Source: Leptospira selangorensis (GTDB lineage Bacteria > Spirochaetota > Leptospiria > Leptospirales > Leptospiraceae). Taken from it: DNA of 64,000 bases. Below, piece by piece: positions 59,964 to 64,000 of the stretch. The stretch is from the NCBI RefSeq assembly GCF_004769405.1, contig NZ_RQES01000019.1, positions 532,271 to 596,270 on the forward strand, given 5' to 3'. The number at the start of each line of letters is the position of its first letter. Position 1 is the stretch's first letter. Under the pieces are notes generated by a model. The model saw only the letters and a list, made by a program, of their open reading frames with translations, was not told the DNA's origin and did no database searches. Position numbers and translations under genes: made by a program.

Positions 59964-61378
59964 AAAACGTTACCGGAATTTTCCATACTTCGGAAACGAA
60001 ACAAACTCATCGTTTCTGGCTGACTCGAGAAGGAATAGAGAAAGAAACTCTTTCTAAAAACGCAGAGAAAAGTTTATATGAGGATCATTCCAATCCAATT
60101 TGGGTCCTCAGGCATAGTCTTGGCACGAATCAAGGAGCAGAAGATTATTCTTCCATGGATTATGAGAAGTATCTATCACAAGATAGAAAACATCTTCTCG
60201 AAAAATTCCTTACCAAATCCGGTATCAAAGATTTGGTTTATAGAGGGATTAATGTTCCTGTCCCAACTTCTTTTTATTCACATGCAGTCGGACCGATCCA
60301 CGCAGGTGTGATCGAACCCGGGCATTTTCGTTTTATAGTAGAAGGAGAAGAGATCCAAAATTTGGATATTCGTCTAGGTTTCCAAAAAAGAGGCCTTTTA
60401 GAAAAAATGAAAGGCCAGAATAAAGACTCTATCTCTCCTTATGCAGAAGCAATTTCGGGTGATTCTACCGTTGCTTATGCGATCGCATTTAGTAAAGCGT
60501 TCGAAGAAGCTCATGGTATACATATTCCTGAAGAAGTAAACTTCGCAAGAACTGTTCTTTTAGAAATAGAAAGGATCGCCATCCATATCGGAGATATGGG
60601 AGCAATTGCGGGTGACGTAGGTTACTATCCACTCCAAGGTGTTTGCGCTATGCAAAGAGGAGTTCCTCTAGGTGTGATGGAAGCACTAACCGGTTCTCGC
60701 TTCGGAAGAGGCGCATTAAGCCCAGGAAAAGTAAGACTTAAAAAAGAACTTACAGAATCTTCCTTAAACGATCTAGCAAAAAGGATCCAAGATGTCACTT
60801 CCGATGTAGCGGGCCATTTTGAAAGAGCTGCAAATAAATCTACAAACAGAGAAAGATTGCAGATCTGCGGAACTCTAACTCATAAACAACTCAAAGATCT
60901 AGGCTTTGTGGGAATGGTAGAAAAATGCACAGGTTTTTCCAGAGATCTTCGCCATCATGATCCGAGTTATTCTCTCGCAGGAGAATCCATCAATTTGGAT
61001 CTGGATGCAGGCCAGATGAAGGGAGATGCCTGGGCAAGATTCTATCTTCGTTATGAAGAATTGAAAAATAGCGGGCGTTGGTTGACTAAGGCGATCCCAT
61101 TATTGAAAAACTTTCATAAAGTTTACGAAAGTTTCCAAAAAATAAAAGTTTCAAAAGCGAAATCAGGAATATATTTCGGCGCCACAGAAGGATGGAGAGG
61201 CCCTGTTTTAGTTTCATTCTCCTTAAATTCTTCGGGAGATATTTCAGAAGCTTATGTAAGAGATCCTTCCGTTCTGAACTGGCATGCTTTGGAACTCGCG
61301 GTAAGAGGAGAAAATATCGGGGATTTCCCTCTAAATAATAAATCTTTCAACCTCAGTTATGTGGGAGTGGATCTATGA
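59960..61378 (+). CDS. HyfG/NuoD-like large subunit without NiFe ligands
   Basis: I used ATG 59960, in 4-nt overlap with the gene before; the longer frame starts inside the neighbour. The 472-residue protein joins a NuoC-like N-terminal part (about 1-95) to a NuoD/hydrogenase-large-subunit fold starting VGPIHAGVIEPGHFRF (about 110-125). In NiFe enzymes C-x-x-C would follow near 166; here the aligned segment is ISGDSTVAYA with Ser instead of Cys. The C-terminal D-P-C-x-x-C is also absent; the protein ends FNLSYVGVDL. It therefore cannot hold a NiFe centre. Similar non-hydrogenase HyfG proteins are known as a type, without a clear function. Confidence 0.86.
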   Translation: MKNVTGIFHTSETKQTHRFWLTREGIEKETLSKNAEKSLYEDHSNPIWVLRHSLGTNQGAEDYSSMDYEKYLSQDRKHLLEKFLTKSGIKDLVYRGINVPVPTSFYSHAVGPIHAGVIEPGHFRFIVEGEEIQNLDIRLGFQKRGLLEKMKGQNKDSISPYAEAISGDSTVAYAIAFSKAFEEAHGIHIPEEVNFARTVLLEIERIAIHIGDMGAIAGDVGYYPLQGVCAMQRGVPLGVMEALTGSRFGRGALSPGKVRLKKELTESSLNDLAKRIQDVTSDVAGHFERAANKSTNRERLQICGTLTHKQLKDLGFVGMVEKCTGFSRDLRHHDPSYSLAGESINLDLDAGQMKGDAWARFYLRYEELKNSGRWLTKAIPLLKNFHKVYESFQKIKVSKAKSGIYFGATEGWRGPVLVSFSLNSSGDISEAYVRDPSVLNWHALELAVRGENIGDFPLNNKSFNLSYVGVDL

Positions 61379-62187
61379 AACAAATCCAGGAAATTATCAA
61401 TATATTCCGTCCGGCAAAAAATCTAAATTTCGAAAAGATGGGACCGACCAATCCGAATGCGAGAGGTATCCCAGTCCCTTCTTCTAAAAAAGGATTTCAT
61501 TTGGATAAATCCATCGAGAAGGTTTGTCCAACCGGAGGATTAAAAGTATCTTCTTCAAAAGAAGTAACGTTCGACTACGGCGCATGTCTACAATGTGGTC
61601 ATTGTGTAGAAGTTTCTGACGGACAATTGGAAAATTCAGGATTCGTTCATGTTTATTCCGTGGATAGAGAAGCATTAAAAGTACGTTATATAGATGGAGT
61701 TCCTTCAACTTACGAAGAAGAAGTTTCCGAAAACGTAAAACAATTCCGCAAAATTACCAAAAACACCGGTTTTCAATACAGAGAAGTGGCAGCAAGTGGG
61801 AACAACGCGACTGAAGCTGAGATCAACGCAAGTTTTAATGCGGTTTTCGACAGCGAAGCAAGTATGGTACGAGTAGTGGCTTCTCCCAAACATTCTGATG
61901 CAGTTGTATTCGCCGGTCCAGTTGGACCAAATATGGAAATTCCTCTGCAAGTTGCTTGGGACACTACTCCAGGACCGAAAGCATTGATCGCCTGCGGAAC
62001 GGAAGCTGTTTCTGGAGGATTATTCCAAAGAGGAAAATTACCGAAAGAACCGGACCTATTTATCGGAGGAGATCCTCCTAGACCGGATGTAATCGTAAGC
62101 GCATTCCGTTATTTGATGGGCAAGAAGAAGTTCTCTTTTAGAGAAGAACTCTCCAAATTCATTTCGGAACGACGCTCTAAATCTTAA
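61375..62187 (+). CDS. HyfI/NuoB-like subunit fused to ferredoxin, N2 cysteines lost
   Basis: The 270-residue protein has an N-terminal ferredoxin-type part (about 35-85) with C51 (CPTGG) and C71-x-x-C74-x-x-C77 (CLQCGHC). The partner ligands of a second cluster are missing, S81 replacing the last Cys, so one [4Fe-4S] is expected. The C-terminal part (about 130-250) follows HyfI/NuoB: RVVASPKHSDAVVFAGPV and GGDPPRPDVI. All four N2-cluster Cys appear lost: SGNNATE stands where C-x-x-C is usual, ACGTEAVSGG lacks the aligned Cys, and D233 stands where G-C-P-P has Cys. Start and previous stop overlap by 4 nt. Confidence 0.84.
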   Translation: MKQIQEIINIFRPAKNLNFEKMGPTNPNARGIPVPSSKKGFHLDKSIEKVCPTGGLKVSSSKEVTFDYGACLQCGHCVEVSDGQLENSGFVHVYSVDREALKVRYIDGVPSTYEEEVSENVKQFRKITKNTGFQYREVAASGNNATEAEINASFNAVFDSEASMVRVVASPKHSDAVVFAGPVGPNMEIPLQVAWDTTPGPKALIACGTEAVSGGLFQRGKLPKEPDLFIGGDPPRPDVIVSAFRYLMGKKKFSFREELSKFISERRSKS

Positions 62188-62204
62188 ATCTCATTCGGAA
62201 GCTT

Positions 62205-63617
62205 TTACGTAGATATGATCATTTCTCCTGCGTAAAACGCTTCCTTCGTTTTCAAACCTATTCCGGAAAATTTATCTTCTCCGTTTATATCAGAGATCAC
62301 ATCAGTAGGATAAGAGATCCTTGGATCCAATTTTGTATGGATCGGATAAAATCTTTTTTGGTCCAAATATGAGTAAGTAGTCAAGATAACCACTTCCTGG
62401 TTTTGAAATACCGCTTCTAAATTTCGGACCATAGTATTTACACGAGAAGAAACATTCTCATTAAAATCTTCCCAAGTCCTAAGCTCTCCTGAAACTTCCA
62501 CATTCAAATGAACGATAGCAGGGTAGGGTTTGGGATCATTTTGTCTGTTCTTATCCAAAACTTTTTTGGCAACGAGTAGAGCATCCGTATCATCCCCTCT
62601 TCCAGTTTTTACCAGAACTGCTTTATTTCTTTGCAATAATTCAAAACCTTCTCCGTAACAGATCAACTCTTCCGCATGGTCCAGATGTTTCCAACGTTCT
62701 TCCGCGGCTAATTTAGAAAGTTTACGTTTTTGGTTTAATGTATAAGCCACGTTCCAAATGATCTGGTATAACAAACTAGGAAGAAGTGTAGAAGGTAGAT
62801 CTTTAATTCCGGAAAGTTTCTGGTAAACTGCATGAAATAGATCCGGCTGTACCAATTTTTGGATCTCTATCTCTCCGGCAGAAATGATCGCGGATATTTC
62901 ACGGATCAAGAAAGACTTAAGAGAAAGAGAAGTCTGGAAATCAGCGTAAAAATCAGGAACCATTCCGGAGAATAGTTCTTCCGGAGTTTTAAATCCTACA
63001 TTTTTAGAAATTGCAGGATCCTTAATTTGATATTTTAAAAACGCAGAATGGAATATTTCAGAAGGTTCGTTAAACCCGAAATTTGCGACTATTTCCTGGG
63101 AATCTATAATAGTCCCATCATCAAATATCAAAGTTTCAGACATTAAATCCGTATTCGTAATCCCTTCGATCACATAGAGCTGTTCTTTAGGAAAAACTTT
63201 TCTAACCGCGTCCGTCTGATTCTTAATAGCAGCGCGGGCGGCTTCTTCATTTCCACCGTGAGCAGCGCAACCTAAGCCGGGAATATCGGATCTGTGCATA
63301 TATGCGATAAACAATGCGGGCATCCCCGGAGTATTGCATAACGCGTCATTTACAACTCTATCGATACGATTCCAAAACCAAAAATTATTCAAGTTAGTAG
63401 AAACAATATTCCCATCCGTTCTACCAAAACGAATCGTAGTGACAGGATATCCTTTTAACTTACTTCCGTGAACTCTTCCGTCTATACATTTAGTGACTAA
63501 TACTTTAGGAGTTCTTAAACTAAATTCACGGATCACATGTTTCATTCTATGGATCGTTTCCGATTGTAGAATGTTTTCTTTTAAATATTGATCTATGTAT
63601 TCTTTTGCCGGTCCCAA
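62205..63617 (-). CDS. carbonic-anhydrase-like protein (beta-class signature)
   Basis: The 470-residue, probably cytoplasmic protein has in its N-terminal third the layout of beta-carbonic anhydrases: C44-x-D46-x-R48 (TKCIDGRVHG), then RFGRTDGNIVS, which corresponds to the R-N-A-G-N strand, then H108 (YMHRSDIPG), C117 and H120 (GCAAHGGNEEAA). Spacing C44 to H108 to C117 is close to the carboxysomal CsoSCA arrangement, where H and C are also about ten residues apart. The C-terminal two thirds are helical and unknown to me. It converges on the Hyf-like operon with 17 bp between stops. A carbonic anhydrase role is inferred, not shown. Confidence 0.65.
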   Translation of the reverse strand: MGPAKEYIDQYLKENILQSETIHRMKHVIREFSLRTPKVLVTKCIDGRVHGSKLKGYPVTTIRFGRTDGNIVSTNLNNFWFWNRIDRVVNDALCNTPGMPALFIAYMHRSDIPGLGCAAHGGNEEAARAAIKNQTDAVRKVFPKEQLYVIEGITNTDLMSETLIFDDGTIIDSQEIVANFGFNEPSEIFHSAFLKYQIKDPAISKNVGFKTPEELFSGMVPDFYADFQTSLSLKSFLIREISAIISAGEIEIQKLVQPDLFHAVYQKLSGIKDLPSTLLPSLLYQIIWNVAYTLNQKRKLSKLAAEERWKHLDHAEELICYGEGFELLQRNKAVLVKTGRGDDTDALLVAKKVLDKNRQNDPKPYPAIVHLNVEVSGELRTWEDFNENVSSRVNTMVRNLEAVFQNQEVVILTTYSYLDQKRFYPIHTKLDPRISYPTDVISDINGEDKFSGIGLKTKEAFYAGEMIIST

Positions 63618-64000
63618 TTGAATTCTCCTATCTTTTTAAGTCCGTAGAATACTTTCCCAATCCAGCAAACTTCTCTTTATAATTCTCAGAATAATAAAAT
63701 CCTCATCTCTTGGAAATCTATTTATGCGACAGAAGAATGGTCATAAGTTGAATAAAAGATGAAGTATTCCTTTCGAGTTCTTCAGCTTATGTTCAGCCTA
63801 TTTACATCTAAAATCAGAGTCTAAAAAGTTTGAAAAAAGATCCAAAATTCGAATCAATAAATACAAAAGAGGTTTGACGGGTTGGGCGACGTAATTAATA
63901 TGGTCTTTACGCCTGAAGGAGTTCACCCGGGAGGGAAAGAAGCCTGAGGGGATCTTTAAAAGATCTTTGAAAACATATAGAGTAGCGTGACCCGCGAGAT
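63618..64000. other. gene-free end of window with a GC-rich block
   Basis: The first 240 bp are A/T-rich without a supportable gene and include the upstream region of the carbonic-anhydrase-like gene. From about 63875 the composition changes to a GC-rich, purine-rich block (GACGGGTTGGGCGACG ... CACCCGGGAGGG) that continues to the edge. It could be a leader, a structured RNA or a repeat; I could not match it to a known RNA family. Confidence 0.4.

Noticed and set aside
55551..62187. Group 4 NiFe hydrogenase (hydrogenase-4, Hyf)
   Set aside because: Gene order and folds fit, but the large subunit has no L1 or L2 cysteine pairs and the NuoB-like subunit lacks N2-cluster cysteines. No maturation genes (hyp) are present.
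63900..63947. Short open frame of 15 codons starting ATGGTC
   Set aside because: Too short and without a clear ribosome binding site; its codons arise from a GC-rich block that is more likely structural.

Overview
This window is chromosomal DNA that almost certainly comes from a spirochaete of the genus Leptospira. The strongest evidence is a 516-residue citramalate synthase whose catalytic residues fall at the same positions as in the L. interrogans enzyme. Supporting signs are a class II (B12-dependent) ribonucleotide reductase, relaxed spirochaetal lipoboxes, and short Leptospira-type operons. I cannot name the species. There is no phage, insertion sequence or CRISPR array.

Layout. 1-2.1 kb: the 3' end of a YraN-like gene, a small unknown protein and comM. 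2.2-15.8 kb: a type II secretion locus with an associated lipoprotein, a LysM/M23 peptidase and gspC-D-E-F-G-H-I-J-K-L-M-N in order; only a prepilin peptidase is missing. 15.8-20.6 kb: a TauE/SafE exporter facing nrdJ. 20.8 kb: tRNA-Asn, then a 600-bp gene-free stretch with dispersed-repeat-like hairpins. 21.4-29.5 kb: two copies of a two-gene cassette (small anchored protein plus secreted M19-like metallohydrolase with two N-terminal cysteine repeats) flanking a LytTR two-component system. 29.6-36.5 kb: a lipoprotein, DUF5684 and DUF2752 membrane proteins, xseAB, an AI-2E transporter family protein, DedA and an App1-like protein. 36.6-42 kb: Smr protein, cimA, pth, xerC, hslV, hslU. 42-50.3 kb: a GHKL-like protein, a stand-alone lipoyl domain, a metallophosphoesterase, a Mrp ATPase, ubiA/ubiX (probably the MqnP type), a ferritin-like protein and ychF. 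50.3-63.6 kb: a 7TM-AraC regulator, an SbtA bicarbonate transporter, an outer-membrane beta-barrel, a six-gene Hyf/complex-I-like operon and a convergent carbonic-anhydrase-like gene.

The most interesting region is 52.4-63.6 kb. The complex-I-like operon keeps its ion-translocating membrane subunits, but its hydrogenase-like large subunit has lost the NiFe cysteines and its NuoB-like subunit has lost the N2-cluster cysteines. It therefore looks like neither a hydrogenase nor an ordinary quinone reductase. The neighbouring SbtA-like transporter and the protein with a beta-carbonic-anhydrase signature (C-x-D-x-R, then a GN motif, then H and C) suggest an energy-coupled inorganic-carbon uptake or CO2-hydration system, analogous in logic to DAB/MpsAB or cyanobacterial NDH-1MS but built from different parts. 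This is inference.

Other points: the duplicated cassettes appear to have leaderless promoters, and a 14-bp hairpin buries the ribosome binding site of xerC at the head of the xerC-hslV-hslU run.
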